From NCBI RefSeq assembly GCF_001591645.1, contig NZ_BCVH01000010.1, positions 107,386 to 171,385 of the forward strand: a stretch of 64,000 nucleotides of DNA, written 5' to 3'. The translations under genes were made by a program, and so were the position numbers. Shown piece by piece: positions 29,158 through 38,047 of this stretch (its first letter is position 1; every line of letters begins with the position of its first letter). This DNA comes from Robertmurraya korlensis NBRC 107688 (GTDB taxonomy: Bacteria; Bacillota; Bacilli; Bacillales; Cytobacillaceae). The notes below the pieces were generated by a model. That model was not told the DNA's origin and did not search any database. It was given only the letters and a program-made list of their open reading frames with translations.

Positions 29158-30675
29158 ATGGATAATCGTCCACAATGGGGGACTCGTGCAGGTTTTATCA
29201 TGGCAGCAGTTGGATCAGCTGTTGGATTAGGAAATATCTGGCGTTTTCCCGCAGTAGCTTATGAAAATGGAGGAGGAGCATTCTTTTTACCGTACTTATT
29301 TGCTATTTTAACTGCTGGTATCCCGCTTCTCGTTCTAGAGTTTACACTAGGCCATAAATATCGTGGTTCAGCACCATTAACTTTCGCTCGTTTAAACAAA
29401 AAAACAGAATGGCTTGGCTGGTGGCAGGTTGCGATTTCATTTGTTATCTCAACATATTATGCTGTCATTATCGCTTGGGCAATGTCATTTGCTTACTTCT
29501 CGTTTGGAGAGAAATGGGGCAAGGATCCAGGAGCTTTCTTATTCGGAGACTATTTAAAGCTTGCTGAGGCACCTGGTCAGGTTGGAAGCATTGTTCCTAG
29601 CGTATTTATCCCATTAGTACTAGTTTGGATTATCGCACTTGGTGTTCTTTTCAAAGGTGTTAAAAAGGGTATCGAAGCAGCGAACAAGATTTTTATTCCA
29701 GCACTTGTTATTTTATTCCTAGTAATAGTTGTTCGCGCTGTAACACTTGATGGAGCTGCTCAAGGTTTGGATGCATTCTTTAAGCCGAACTGGAGCTTGA
29801 TCGCAGAGCCTAAGGTTTGGGTAGCGGCATACGGTCAAATCTTCTTCAGCTTATCAATTGGTTTTGCGATTATGATTACTTATTCAAGTTATCTACCAAA
29901 GAAGACAGACTTAACGAATAATGCCTTTATCACTGCTTTTGCTAACTCTGGTTTTGAGTTGTTAGCAGGTATTGGAGTATTTGCTGCATTAGGTTTTATG
30001 GCTGCTCAGCAAGGTGTTGCTGTTAGTGAAGTAGTTGCAGGTGGAGTAGGGTTAGCATTCGTTGTTTTCCCACAAATCATTAGTGAATTCCCTGCATTTA
30101 ACGGTTTATTAGGCTCAATTTTCTTCTTATGCTTAGTATTAGCTGGCTTAACTTCATTAATTTCAATCATTGAAACATATGTAGCTGGTATTCAAGACAA
30201 ATTTAAAGTATCACGTAACAAGGCAGTAGCGATTGGCGGAGGAATCTCGGCGGTCATTTCCATTCTATTTGCTACTCAAGGTGGATTATACTTCCTTGAT
30301 GCTGCTGACTACTTCATCAACCAATTTGGTATTGTTGTTGCTGGATTTGCGGAAGTAGTAATAGTAGCATGGGTATTACGTGAAATGAAGGTTCTTCAAC
30401 AGCATGCTAATAGCATGTCAGATATGCTTTTAGGTGCATGGTGGAAAGTTTGCTTAGGTGTTATTACACCAGTTGTTTTAGGATATATGATGATTCAAAA
30501 CTTTATCAACAACATAAAAGATAACTACGAAGGATATCCAACTAGCTTCCTATTATATACAGGCTGGGGAGTAGCGTTAGCTGCGATTGTAGTTGGATTT
30601 GTATTCGCTGCTTTCAAGTGGCAAAAAGGTGCTTTAGATTTACCTTCAACCGATAGCAAGGGGGTTTCAAAATAA
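29158..30675 (+). CDS. NSS-family sodium-dependent amino-acid transporter
   Basis: A 505-residue neurotransmitter:sodium symporter (SNF) family permease with about 11-12 membrane segments. The family signature AVGSAVGLGNIWRFPAVAYE opens segment 1 and supplies sodium and substrate contacts; GGGAFFLPYL follows. Paired with the 35-residue partner that overlaps its stop codon, it resembles the two-component methionine/alanine NSS systems (MetPS type). Substrate is inferred from this pairing only. ATG follows GTAGGAGG. Confidence 0.93.
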   Translation: MDNRPQWGTRAGFIMAAVGSAVGLGNIWRFPAVAYENGGGAFFLPYLFAILTAGIPLLVLEFTLGHKYRGSAPLTFARLNKKTEWLGWWQVAISFVISTYYAVIIAWAMSFAYFSFGEKWGKDPGAFLFGDYLKLAEAPGQVGSIVPSVFIPLVLVWIIALGVLFKGVKKGIEAANKIFIPALVILFLVIVVRAVTLDGAAQGLDAFFKPNWSLIAEPKVWVAAYGQIFFSLSIGFAIMITYSSYLPKKTDLTNNAFITAFANSGFELLAGIGVFAALGFMAAQQGVAVSEVVAGGVGLAFVVFPQIISEFPAFNGLLGSIFFLCLVLAGLTSLISIIETYVAGIQDKFKVSRNKAVAIGGGISAVISILFATQGGLYFLDAADYFINQFGIVVAGFAEVVIVAWVLREMKVLQQHANSMSDMLLGAWWKVCLGVITPVVLGYMMIQNFINNIKDNYEGYPTSFLLYTGWGVALAAIVVGFVFAAFKWQKGALDLPSTDSKGVSK

Positions 30676-30782
30676 TGTCAACAAGTGCAATTGTTATGAT
30701 GGTTATTGGAATGGTTATCCTTTGGGGTGGATTTGCAGCAAGTGTGGCAAATGCTTATGCAAAAGGCAAAAAAGCTAACTAA
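30675..30782 (+). CDS. metS: NSS transporter small subunit (MetS-like)
   Basis: A 35-codon gene whose ATG overlaps the TAA of the transporter (TAATG), which implies translational coupling. The peptide, beginning MSTSAIVMMVIGMVILWG, is one membrane helix with a short basic tail ending KGKKAN. Single-helix partners of this kind are known for the methionine/alanine NSS family, where both parts are needed for transport. It is easily missed because of its size. A bidirectional terminator follows. Confidence 0.9.
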   Translation: MSTSAIVMMVIGMVILWGGFAASVANAYAKGKKAN

Positions 30783-30788
30783 TATTTA

Positions 30789-30833
30789 GAAAGAGGACTA
30801 ACGGTTTGATGGCCGCTAGTCCTCTTTTTATTT
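30789..30833. terminator. Bidirectional terminator between metS and lytH
   Basis: AAGAGGACTAACGG pairs with CCGCTAGTCCTCTT and ends in TTTTATTTT on the plus strand; the last bases overlap the lytH stop region on the minus strand. Confidence 0.85.
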
Positions 30834-31823
30834 TCGTCGAGCACGTTCTTGACGTTCCCAAAGCTTTAAATGTGGGAAAGGGTCATAGCTCCATTCTGTA
30901 TATCCGTTATCACGATACATTCCATAATGAAGATGTGGAGGGAATTTCCCTGATGTTCCAGGAGGACCATAACCAGAACTTCCTACACCACCTATGACCA
31001 TTCCAGGTTCAACAATTTGTCCTACCTGTAGGTCCTTACTAAAGCCGCTTAAATGGGCGAAATAATGATAGTTATTGTTGATATCTCGTATACCAATTCT
31101 CCAGCCACCAAAGCGGTTCCAGCCTTTCATCTCAACAATGCCATAAGAGGTTGCACGAACAGGGACACCATGGTGTGCAAATATATCTGTTCCTTCATGC
31201 ATTCGTCTGCCGCCCCAGCCACGAGCGTCTCCCCATGTGTTTCGGTAGCTATAATCGGATCTTAGAGGAACGGGGAAGGCATGAGTATCAAGATCCAATC
31301 GACCGTATTTTTTATAAATATCGGATTTTCCAACAATAATACCTACCGTTTTGTCCCGCTTATAATAATTCCAAAGACCAATTTTAATATTATCATGGTC
31401 CGTACCATAAGATAGTAGGTAATTTGCAAAAGCAAAAAGAACATCTTCATCGTCCTTCATGCTTGCCTTTCCATCACCGTTCCCGTCAATTCCAAATCCG
31501 TTAAAGAACTTAATTGACATTGGATTCTCATCTTCAAGATTTGGATTAAGAGGACCAACCCATTCCTCCGGTTTGTAGTAAATTCCAGTAAAACCTTCTG
31601 CCTTTGGTAGGTCTCGTCGGGACTGCCTAAGACTTCTTTCAAATTGGTCTACAGCAGCCATATAGTACCACGGAATCTGGGTAGCTGCTTCCACTTCTTT
31701 ATAAAGCTCGAGTCGCTTTGCATAAATGGTTTGTTGATCCGTTTCAGCTTGTACATATCGAACAGAAGGTAATAATAGCATCATAACAAGAAAAATAAAG
31801 ATTCCTTTTAGCAGTTTCCGCAC
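30828..31823 (-). CDS. lytH: Spore L-Ala-D-Glu endopeptidase LytH
   Basis: A 331-residue secreted M23-family peptidase with a signal sequence (about residues 1-26, ending VQAE). The zinc residues are in RRMHEGTDIFA and PHLHYGMY. A region between them and the signal has an EF-hand-like DGNGDGKASMKDDED. This is B. subtilis LytH (YunA), which trims side chains of spore cortex peptidoglycan to single L-Ala under late sporulation control. GTG 31823 follows GAAGGAGG. The position beside yunB and lipA matches B. subtilis. Confidence 0.94.
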   Translation of the reverse strand: MRKLLKGIFIFLVMMLLLPSVRYVQAETDQQTIYAKRLELYKEVEAATQIPWYYMAAVDQFERSLRQSRRDLPKAEGFTGIYYKPEEWVGPLNPNLEDENPMSIKFFNGFGIDGNGDGKASMKDDEDVLFAFANYLLSYGTDHDNIKIGLWNYYKRDKTVGIIVGKSDIYKKYGRLDLDTHAFPVPLRSDYSYRNTWGDARGWGGRRMHEGTDIFAHHGVPVRATSYGIVEMKGWNRFGGWRIGIRDINNNYHYFAHLSGFSKDLQVGQIVEPGMVIGGVGSSGYGPPGTSGKFPPHLHYGMYRDNGYTEWSYDPFPHLKLWERQERARRK

Positions 31824-32016
31824 GATGATCCTCCTTCAAAAGAATTAACATGCTTTAGTTTGTCTTAAAACATTTAAAACAATATATATCAATTACTGGT
31901 AATAGTAGGTCTCTTGCTTGTCGTATAATCTTCATTATGTTAAAGTGATTCAGGAGTAGTCTGAAATAGCTACATAGTGTAAAAAAACACTTATCATATA
32001 AGGATGGTGTGGGTAG

Positions 32017-32934
32017 ATGAGTAAAAAACAAGAATATGTACGTAAACCCGAGTGGTTGAAAATTAAATTAAACACGAACGAAAATTATACAGGCTTAAAA
32101 AAGATGATGAGAGAGAAAAAGCTTCATACCGTTTGTGAAGAAGCAAAATGCCCAAATATTCATGAATGTTGGGCTGTTAGGCGTACAGCAACATTTATGA
32201 TATTAGGAGATATTTGTACTCGTGCATGCCGTTTCTGTGCGGTTAAAACGGGTCTTCCAACAGAACTTGATCTTCAAGAGCCAGAACGTGTGGCTGATTC
32301 AGTTGTATTAATGAATCTAAAGCATGTGGTTGTTACTGCTGTTGCACGTGACGATTTAAAAGACGGCGGTGCTGCAGTGTTTGCTGAAACAGTACGTGCC
32401 ATCCGTAGAAAAAGTCCGTTCACTAGCATTGAAGTACTGCCATCCGATATGGGTGGGGTAGAAGAAAACCTTCGTATGCTCATGGATGCTCGCCCAGATA
32501 TTATGAATCATAATATTGAAACGGTAAGACGTTTATCCGATCGTGTCAGAGCACGTGCCAAATATGATCGTTCTCTAGAGTTTTTAAGAAAAGCAAAAGA
32601 AATGCAACCGGATATTCCTACAAAGTCTTCCATCATGATCGGTCTTGGTGAAACAATGGAAGATTTAGTTGAAGCGATGGATGATCTAAGAGCAAACAAC
32701 GTAGATATATTAACAATTGGGCAGTACTTACAACCGTCTAAAAAGCACCTTCCAGTTGAAAAATACTATCGTCCAGAAGAGTTTGCTGAATTAAAAGAAA
32801 TTGCCTTAAGCAAAGGCTTTAGCCACTGTGAAGCTGGGCCACTTGTCCGTTCTTCCTACCATGCTGATGAGCAGGTAAATGCAGCAGCTAAGCATAAGCA
32901 ATTATTAGGCGAAAAAGAAGCTAAGGAAGCTTAA
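32017..32934 (+). CDS. lipA: Lipoyl synthase
   Basis: Radical-SAM enzyme that inserts two sulfurs into octanoyl groups to make lipoate. It has both 4Fe-4S sites: the auxiliary cluster Cys40, Cys45, Cys51 ([12 protein letters not shown]) and the radical-SAM cluster Cys67, Cys71, Cys74 (CTRACRFC). Length of 305 residues is normal. It uses GcvH-octanoyl in Bacillus; gcvH and the suf genes that build its clusters are also in this window. ATG follows AAGGATGG. Confidence 0.98.
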   Translation: MSKKQEYVRKPEWLKIKLNTNENYTGLKKMMREKKLHTVCEEAKCPNIHECWAVRRTATFMILGDICTRACRFCAVKTGLPTELDLQEPERVADSVVLMNLKHVVVTAVARDDLKDGGAAVFAETVRAIRRKSPFTSIEVLPSDMGGVEENLRMLMDARPDIMNHNIETVRRLSDRVRARAKYDRSLEFLRKAKEMQPDIPTKSSIMIGLGETMEDLVEAMDDLRANNVDILTIGQYLQPSKKHLPVEKYYRPEEFAELKEIALSKGFSHCEAGPLVRSSYHADEQVNAAAKHKQLLGEKEAKEA

Positions 32935-32940
32935 TATGAG

Positions 32941-32979
32941 TAAAAGAGGCATTACGAAGTTCGTAAGCCTCTTTTACTT
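32941..32979. terminator. Bidirectional terminator lipA / yutC
   Basis: TAAAAGAGGC and GCCTCTTTTA form a 10-bp stem extended by TTACGAA/TTCGTAA. T-rich on the plus strand and A-rich before it, so it can serve both converging genes. Confidence 0.9.
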
Positions 32980-33634
32980 ATTGGTTAGTTTTCGTCATAT
33001 GTTCGCTAATATCATCTTTATCCATATCCTCGTTTAGCTCTCCTTGAGCCTCACCATTTGCATTTTCACCTGTGCTCATCTTTTTTCCTTGAGGAGAAGC
33101 TAACATTTGCTTAATAAGCTGATTGATTCCCGTTTCGGTATTTGGGCTATTAGGCCCAAGGTTTGCAAAGTTCTCTACATTTGGACGAAGTGCTTCATTA
33201 TCGCTTACATATACATGGTACCATCTTGGAACAACGGACATGGCCATTCGCTTTACTTGGTCGGCTGTTAAATTTCGATCACTTGAATCAGTGTTGTACA
33301 CAATCAGGACTTCCTCATCTGTTACTAAGGTAGAAATATCGTCTACATTAGGGACGTCTGTACAATATTCACCAATAATATCTGCCACTTTTTCGCGATC
33401 AATAGCAGCATAGTGGTTTTTGGACTGGGTACGAGCCATTTCATCCTTTTTGTGTCTGACATATCCGAAGTCTTCTGAACCATCCTTGTCTCGATTGTAA
33501 ATGTCACCGGTTGGATCATTGACACTTAGAGCGTTGCTTCTTTCGTTCTGAACATCATCACGTCCTAAGTTATTTTGACAGGCGGTTAGTGTCGTCATTG
33601 CACAAATTCCAAGGATTATCATTGAGTTTTTCAA
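32978..33634 (-). CDS. yutC: YhcN/YlaJ-family sporulation lipoprotein (YutC-like)
   Basis: A 218-residue lipoprotein: signal sequence ending in TTLTAC with lipid Cys19, a charged linker, then a YhcN/YlaJ domain (REKVADIIGEYCTDVPNVDDIS and VKRMAMSVVPRWYHVYVSDNE). The C-terminus is hydrophilic and acidic. Proteins of this family are made in sporulation and some sit in the inner spore membrane. TTG 33634 follows GGGGTG. The position between lipA and yutD matches yutC. Confidence 0.85.
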   Translation of the reverse strand: MKNSMIILGICAMTTLTACQNNLGRDDVQNERSNALSVNDPTGDIYNRDKDGSEDFGYVRHKKDEMARTQSKNHYAAIDREKVADIIGEYCTDVPNVDDISTLVTDEEVLIVYNTDSSDRNLTADQVKRMAMSVVPRWYHVYVSDNEALRPNVENFANLGPNSPNTETGINQLIKQMLASPQGKKMSTGENANGEAQGELNEDMDKDDISEHMTKTNQ

Positions 33635-33743
33635 GATTTACACCCCCTCTTTTATAGAATGACCACGGGAATTCTTTTTTCCTCTTAGTAATTCATGGAG
33701 AATCAGTTATAATTTAAAATAGATGAGTTAGTGAGGTGGGCAA

Positions 33744-34043
33744 ATGATCTGTATCGGCAATATTTGTTACGAAGTAGTGGAAGAAAGATCAAATGGATTT
33801 AATGAGGATGCCTTTAAGGCTCGTTACAGCGATATATTAACGAAATATGATTATATCGTGGGTGATTGGGGGTACGGTCAACTACGTCTACGAGGGTTCT
33901 TTGAGGATTCGAATCATAAAGCAACATTTGACACGAAGATCAGTACATTAACAGAATATCTGTACGAGTACTGTAACTTTGGGTGTCCATACTTTGTAGC
34001 TAAGCGTGTAAAAAATACCAATACGATAAAAAATGACGTGTAG
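33744..34043 (+). CDS. yutD: YutD family protein
   Basis: A 99-residue protein of the YutD family with unknown function. Conserved-looking parts are FNEDAFKARYSDILTKYDYIVGDWGYGQLRLRGF, where the frame continues into a Cys-containing segment (YCNFGCPYF) with the end KRVKN. It may bind metal through Cys-x3-Cys but this is speculative. ATG 33744 follows GTGAGGTGGG. Its stop lies inside the terminator that also serves the converging minus-strand gene. Confidence 0.88.
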   Translation: MICIGNICYEVVEERSNGFNEDAFKARYSDILTKYDYIVGDWGYGQLRLRGFFEDSNHKATFDTKISTLTEYLYEYCNFGCPYFVAKRVKNTNTIKNDV

Positions 34044-34061
34044 CAATACACGTCATTTTTC
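34031..34061. terminator. Bidirectional terminator after yutD
   Basis: AAATGACGTGT (34031-34041) and ACACGTCATTT (34048-34058) form an 11-bp stem. The yutD stop codon lies in it. Confidence 0.88.
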
Positions 34062-34352
34062 GTCCATAGTTTGATTCTGCTTATAAGGGATCTGAGTATC
34101 CCTGGTAGGGTCATCATGTGTTGGATGTGCCCCGTCCATTTGTCTAGGAAGCCCTTCATGAAGCGTCTTATTTTCGTAGTTGAAAGCACTATAAGAACGC
34201 AATTCCGTCGCTCCTGCAGGTTCCTTTTTCCCTTGTAGAGGCTCGTTAGCCTTGTAAGGAGAGCCATATGGACCTTCTGGTGTTTGTTGAGCAGGAATAT
34301 AACTTCTCCCAACCTCTACATTTGAAAAATCAGTATACTTCTCATCACTCAT
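34053..34352 (-). CDS. Small hydrophilic protein, function unknown
   Basis: A 99-residue, highly polar protein without Cys or a membrane segment: MSDEKYTDFSNVEVGRSYIP, then Pro/Gly/Lys-rich text such as TPEGPYGSPYKANEPLQGKK and a tail with HDDPTRDTQIPYKQN. It looks largely disordered. ATG 34352 has GAGAGAGGTG before it; the frame is open 15 codons further but without a ribosome site. Relatives in other bacilli are annotated only as cytosolic proteins. A spore role is possible from the surroundings but not shown. Confidence 0.72.
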   Translation of the reverse strand: MSDEKYTDFSNVEVGRSYIPAQQTPEGPYGSPYKANEPLQGKKEPAGATELRSYSAFNYENKTLHEGLPRQMDGAHPTHDDPTRDTQIPYKQNQTMDEK

Positions 34353-34404
34353 GCCTTTCACCTCTCTCCTTAGTATGTGAGAGGATGAAGAAAGCATTCA
34401 ACGC

Positions 34405-34671
34405 TTAAATTAATTCCATTAAAAAGGAACGTAATTCTTCCGCATCTTCCTCAGAAAGCTGGTAGGCGTATTCTAAATATCCTTCTTCCTTTAAATCGTC
34501 TGGGCCAATGATGGCGAATCGACTACCTTGAATATCAAGAACGACATGTTTGCCATAATATCTATCTGATTGAATAATGGCTAAGTCAAATCGAGTGTTT
34601 TCACCCATAAAGCTTACGAAGCGTGTTTTTGTATTAACTAGTTCATCGTATAAAAAGAAACGATCTCCCAA
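34405..34671 (-). CDS. DUF3055 family protein
   Basis: An 88-residue protein: GDRFFLYDELVNTKTRFVSF, then DLAIIQSDRYYGKHVVLDIQ and an acidic C-terminus (LSEEDAEELRSFLMELI). It matches the DUF3055 pattern as I remember it. The open frame begins at GTG 34680, but TTG 34671 has AAGGGGTG with six-base spacing and gives the usual N-terminus. It lies upstream of, and probably with, the small hydrophilic gene on the same strand (52-bp gap). Function unknown. Confidence 0.75.
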   Translation of the reverse strand: MGDRFFLYDELVNTKTRFVSFMGENTRFDLAIIQSDRYYGKHVVLDIQGSRFAIIGPDDLKEEGYLEYAYQLSEEDAEELRSFLMELI

Positions 34672-34848
34672 CCTAGTCACCCCTTTGTCTCATTGTACGC
34701 ACTATTAACATCTTAACAGAAGTGACAAGCCCATACTAGATGCATACTCTGAAGAGAAATATAGAACAGGAAAAACGTCTCATTTTTCCTAAATTATGAT
34801 ACAATGGAAATAGTTTTCATCGCGAACTTCTGAGAGGAATGAGACGAA

Positions 34849-36150
34849 ATGGCATGGACCACGAAGTCATTAAAGAATTTTTTACAGTGGAGAAAGGTAG
34901 TCTGGCCACTAAGATCCATTCGATTTTATCCGCCACAATTCGTCATAAGAGACCCAATTATTCAGGGGGTACAAAAATCCTTTAATCAAGGGCATGAAGT
35001 GGCTGTTATAGTGTTTAACATTTCTAATATGAAAGACATTTATGAGCAGTTAAGTGAAAATCAATATATAGATTTTATTAAAAAATTGAAGATGAATTTT
35101 CAATTAGTGATTCAAGGACAGATTGAAGATAAGGATCTGCTTTTATTGCATGATTACCACAGTGATGGAATCACGTTATTCCTCAAGGTAGATCATGAGC
35201 AACATTGTATATCTGAAATCGATCAGGTGATGAAAAAGGTCTTAAGGGAAGCAGAAAGAAGAGTATGCCACCAGTTTCCTACCTTGAAAATACAGTTTGA
35301 ATCAGGCTATATGTTCGTTGAAAAGAAGCAATACTCCATTCAGGAAGCTATTTTAAAGGCCGGTCAGCAAGCATTAGCGATGGCAGAAAAGCGAGTACAA
35401 ACCGAGTTCAATGAGCTTCTTTATAGCCTGAGTAGAATTGTAGCGCAAAAAAATATTATTCTCCTAGCCCAACCGATTTTTGATGTGGCCACAAAGGAAA
35501 TCCGTGCATGGGAAATGCTAACAAGAGGACCAAAGGGTACGGAATATGAAAACCCATTGCATCTATTTTCGATTGCACGACAAACAGGAATGTTATATGA
35601 CCTCGAGTTAATTGTTCTAGAGAAAGTACTCGAACAAATTAACGATACAGGCTGTACCCACGATATTTTTATAAACTTTACCCCGATTACGGTAGGGAAT
35701 CAAAAGTTTCTTCGTGATCTAAAGAATTTGATGGGGAAGTACAAAAAAATCGCTCCAACTCAAATTACGATTGAAATTACAGAGAGAGATTCCATTGATG
35801 GAATGGAATACTTTATTTATAATATAAACCTTCTAAGAAATTTAGGATTCCGGATTGCTGTGGACGATACGGGTGCAGGTTATGCCTCATTAAATACCAT
35901 TAGTGAAATTATGCCTGATATCATAAAAATTGACCGTTCAGTTATTCAGGATATTGACAAAAACTCAGTAAAAGAATCTATGCTTAAGGGCCTTCTTCTT
36001 GTTGCCCGTGAGGCTGGGTCTCTTGTTGTCGCTGAAGGAATTGAAAGCGAAGAGGAAGCCTCTGTTTTATCTAGAAATCGAGTCGATTTAGCACAAGGAT
36101 ACTTATTTGCTAGGCCAGCTTCGTTAATGCATGGACTAGCATCTGTATAA
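34849..36150 (+). CDS. EAL-domain protein, likely c-di-GMP phosphodiesterase
   Basis: A 433-residue protein without membrane segments. Residues 1-190 include a degenerate GGDEF-like fold with no GGDEF motif. Residues 200-430 form an EAL domain: the signature is EML (Glu222) in place of EAL, followed by FINFTP (Asn), IEITERDS (Glu), VDDTGAGYAS (Asp-Asp), IKIDRS (Lys), VAEGIES (Glu) and AQGYLFARP (Gln). All catalytic residues are present, so activity is likely. ATG 34849 follows GAGAGGAATG. With the HD-GYP gene it is one of two c-di-GMP hydrolases here. Confidence 0.9.
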   Translation: MAWTTKSLKNFLQWRKVVWPLRSIRFYPPQFVIRDPIIQGVQKSFNQGHEVAVIVFNISNMKDIYEQLSENQYIDFIKKLKMNFQLVIQGQIEDKDLLLLHDYHSDGITLFLKVDHEQHCISEIDQVMKKVLREAERRVCHQFPTLKIQFESGYMFVEKKQYSIQEAILKAGQQALAMAEKRVQTEFNELLYSLSRIVAQKNIILLAQPIFDVATKEIRAWEMLTRGPKGTEYENPLHLFSIARQTGMLYDLELIVLEKVLEQINDTGCTHDIFINFTPITVGNQKFLRDLKNLMGKYKKIAPTQITIEITERDSIDGMEYFIYNINLLRNLGFRIAVDDTGAGYASLNTISEIMPDIIKIDRSVIQDIDKNSVKESMLKGLLLVAREAGSLVVAEGIESEEEASVLSRNRVDLAQGYLFARPASLMHGLASV

Positions 36151-36192
36151 CGGATAAAAATTTGTGCTAAATTTGAAAAGGAGCTGACCAAC

Positions 36193-36630
36193 TTGTACTT
36201 TGTTGATAGAGAACTGATCGAGGAAAGACTGATTTATTTAGAAAAGCAAATACAGCAGTTTGAAGGAAAGAATGACTGGAAGACTCCACTTGAACAGGCA
36301 GCGCTTGAGCGAGTTACACAAATGATGATTGAATCTATACTTGATGTCGGAAATGCGATGATCGATGGATTTATCATGCGTGATCCCGGAAGCTATGAGG
36401 ATATTATTGATATTCTTGAAGATGAAAAGGTTATTTCAACGGATATGAGCCAAGACCTAAAAGTGATGGTTCAATATCGTAAAACACTCGTTCAGGATTA
36501 TACAAGGATTAATCATGAAGATGTGAAGAATACATTTTCTCGAATCCTTCCTTCTGTTAAGCTTGTTGCCGAGCGTGTAAGAGAGTACTTAACGAACGAA
36601 CTCGGTCCAGTCACTGCATTCAAAAACTAA
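36193..36630 (+). CDS. yutE: DUF86 / HepT-like HEPN protein YutE
   Basis: A 145-residue helical DUF86 protein. HepT toxins in this family have an Arg-x4-His ribonuclease motif; here the site reads YRKTLVQDY, with Asp where His is expected. No MntA-type nucleotidyltransferase gene is adjacent, unlike a HepT-MntA toxin-antitoxin pair. From memory B. subtilis YutE also lacks the His. It is therefore probably not a toxin. TTG 36193 follows AAAAGGAG. Confidence 0.88.
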   Translation: MYFVDRELIEERLIYLEKQIQQFEGKNDWKTPLEQAALERVTQMMIESILDVGNAMIDGFIMRDPGSYEDIIDILEDEKVISTDMSQDLKVMVQYRKTLVQDYTRINHEDVKNTFSRILPSVKLVAERVREYLTNELGPVTAFKN

Positions 36631-36633
36631 GCG

Positions 36634-36660
36634 AAGCCTCTAATTAATGAGGCTTTTTGT
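36634..36660 (+). terminator. Terminator after yutE
   Basis: AAGCCTC and GAGGCTT flank TAATTAAT and run into TTTTGTG. Confidence 0.82.
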
Positions 36661-36720
36661 GTTTTCCATCTGTTTGGTGCAGAATAATGATAATAAAATA
36701 AAGGTAGAGGAGTTAAAAAT

Positions 36721-37485
36721 ATGAAAAAATATAAAGGCTATCTAATCGATCTTGATGGCACAATGTACAGGGGAACAGAATTAATCCAAGAGGCTGCGGA
36801 CTTCGTAAAACAGTTAAAGGAGCAAAATATTCCCTATTTATTTGTAACCAATAATTCCTCAAGAACGCCTAGTCAGGTAGCGACAAAGCTGCGTGATTTT
36901 GGGATTCCAACAACTGATGACCAGGTATTTACAACCAGTATGGCTACAGCAAACTATATCTCCAAGCAAAAACAAGACGCAACTGTGTATTGTATAGGGG
37001 AAGAAGGACTTCAAACCGCATTAGCTGAAAAAGGATTCGAGCAAGCTGAGAGGGATGTTGACTATGTTGTATGTGGAATTGACCGTGACATTACATATGA
37101 AAAGCTTGCAACAGCTTGTATAGCGGTTAGAGCTGGGGCAACCTTTATTTCTACGAATGCCGATATTGCGATCCCGACAGAGCGTGGATTGCTTCCTGGC
37201 AATGGCTCTCTCACCTCAGTAATTGCCGTCTCAACCGCAACAAAGCCGATTTTTATTGGAAAGCCAGAGGCTATCATTATGGAGCAAGCACTTGAGGTGC
37301 TAGGGACTAGGAAAGAGGAAACTATCATGGTAGGAGATTACTATGACACGGATATCCTCGCTGGAATGAATGCGGGCCTAGACACGTTACTGGTGCACAC
37401 AGGTGTCACGACGAAGGAACTATTACAAGGATACGAAAAGCAACCAACCTATTGTCTAGACTCATTGGACCAGTGGGAAGTATAA
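36721..37485 (+). CDS. yutF: HAD-superfamily phosphatase YutF
   Basis: A 254-residue NagD-type HAD hydrolase. Motif I is LIDLDGTMYRG with Asp10 and Asp12, motif II is FVTNNSSRTP, and motifs III/IV are IGKPEAIIMEQAL and MVGDYYDTDILAGMNAG. A cap domain sits between II and III. The substrate is unknown; NagD enzymes act on small phosphates such as nucleotides or sugar phosphates. It follows yutE in the same direction and is flanked by a terminator and the convergent yutG. Confidence 0.93.
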   Translation: MKKYKGYLIDLDGTMYRGTELIQEAADFVKQLKEQNIPYLFVTNNSSRTPSQVATKLRDFGIPTTDDQVFTTSMATANYISKQKQDATVYCIGEEGLQTALAEKGFEQAERDVDYVVCGIDRDITYEKLATACIAVRAGATFISTNADIAIPTERGLLPGNGSLTSVIAVSTATKPIFIGKPEAIIMEQALEVLGTRKEETIMVGDYYDTDILAGMNAGLDTLLVHTGVTTKELLQGYEKQPTYCLDSLDQWEV

Positions 37486-37494
37486 ACATAAAGA

Positions 37495-37530
37495 AGGGGA
37501 CGAACATTCATGTTCATCCCTGTCCTTTTG
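37495..37530 (+). terminator. Hairpin between yutF and yutG
   Basis: GGGACGAACA and TGTTCATCCC pair around a short TTCA loop, followed by TGTCCTTTTG. Imperfect stem (G-U or mismatch inside); can serve both converging genes. Confidence 0.55.
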
Positions 37531-37546
37531 GTAGCTTTTCTGTGTG

Positions 37547-38047
37547 TCATTCCGTATTCTGCGCACGATGTGCTAATCGGCTGGAAGCAGCAGCCGCAAC
37601 CGCTCCAACAATATCATCTAAGAAGGTGTGGCATTTCCCAGAGGATTTATCATTGAGGTCTTTTAATATCCCGGGTTTTAATTTATCAATATACCCGTAG
37701 TTCGTGAAACCGATGGAACCGTACACATTTACAATGGAGAATGCGAGAACCTCGTCAACCCCGTAGAGACCCTCATCCACCTCAATAATGGACTGCAAAG
37801 GTTCCTCCATAAGTTTTTTTTCAGCCATTATGTCTAACTGAATACCTGTTAAAATGGCATTTTGGACCTCTCTCTTTGAAAGGACACGTTCCACATTTTC
37901 AATGCAGTCTTTCATCTGTAAATCAGGATGGTATTTTTCCTGTAGAAAATAGACAAGGTCAGCAATATCTTGAACTTCCACGCCTCGCTCGTGTAGCCAT
38001 TTACGTGCTGTTTCTTCTGTTAGACTCATCTTCTTCTCTTCAGCCAT
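37547..38047 (-). CDS. yutG: Phosphatidylglycerophosphatase A-like protein YutG
   Basis: A 166-residue PgpA-like protein of the YutG family: LTEETARKWLHERGVEVQDIA, the acidic VDEGLYGVDEVLAFSIVNVYG, and the C-terminal KCHTFLDDIVGAVAAA. PgpA enzymes remove phosphate from phosphatidylglycerophosphate; this shorter cytosolic form lacks clear membrane segments, so activity is uncertain. A GTG at 38056 precedes; ATG 38047 has AAAGGTG with six-base spacing and is preferred. Confidence 0.82.
   Translation of the reverse strand: MAEEKKMSLTEETARKWLHERGVEVQDIADLVYFLQEKYHPDLQMKDCIENVERVLSKREVQNAILTGIQLDIMAEKKLMEEPLQSIIEVDEGLYGVDEVLAFSIVNVYGSIGFTNYGYIDKLKPGILKDLNDKSSGKCHTFLDDIVGAVAAAASSRLAHRAQNTE

Noticed and set aside
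36193..36630. HepT-MntA toxin-antitoxin pair
   Set aside because: No nucleotidyltransferase gene is adjacent and the catalytic His of the RX4H motif is absent.
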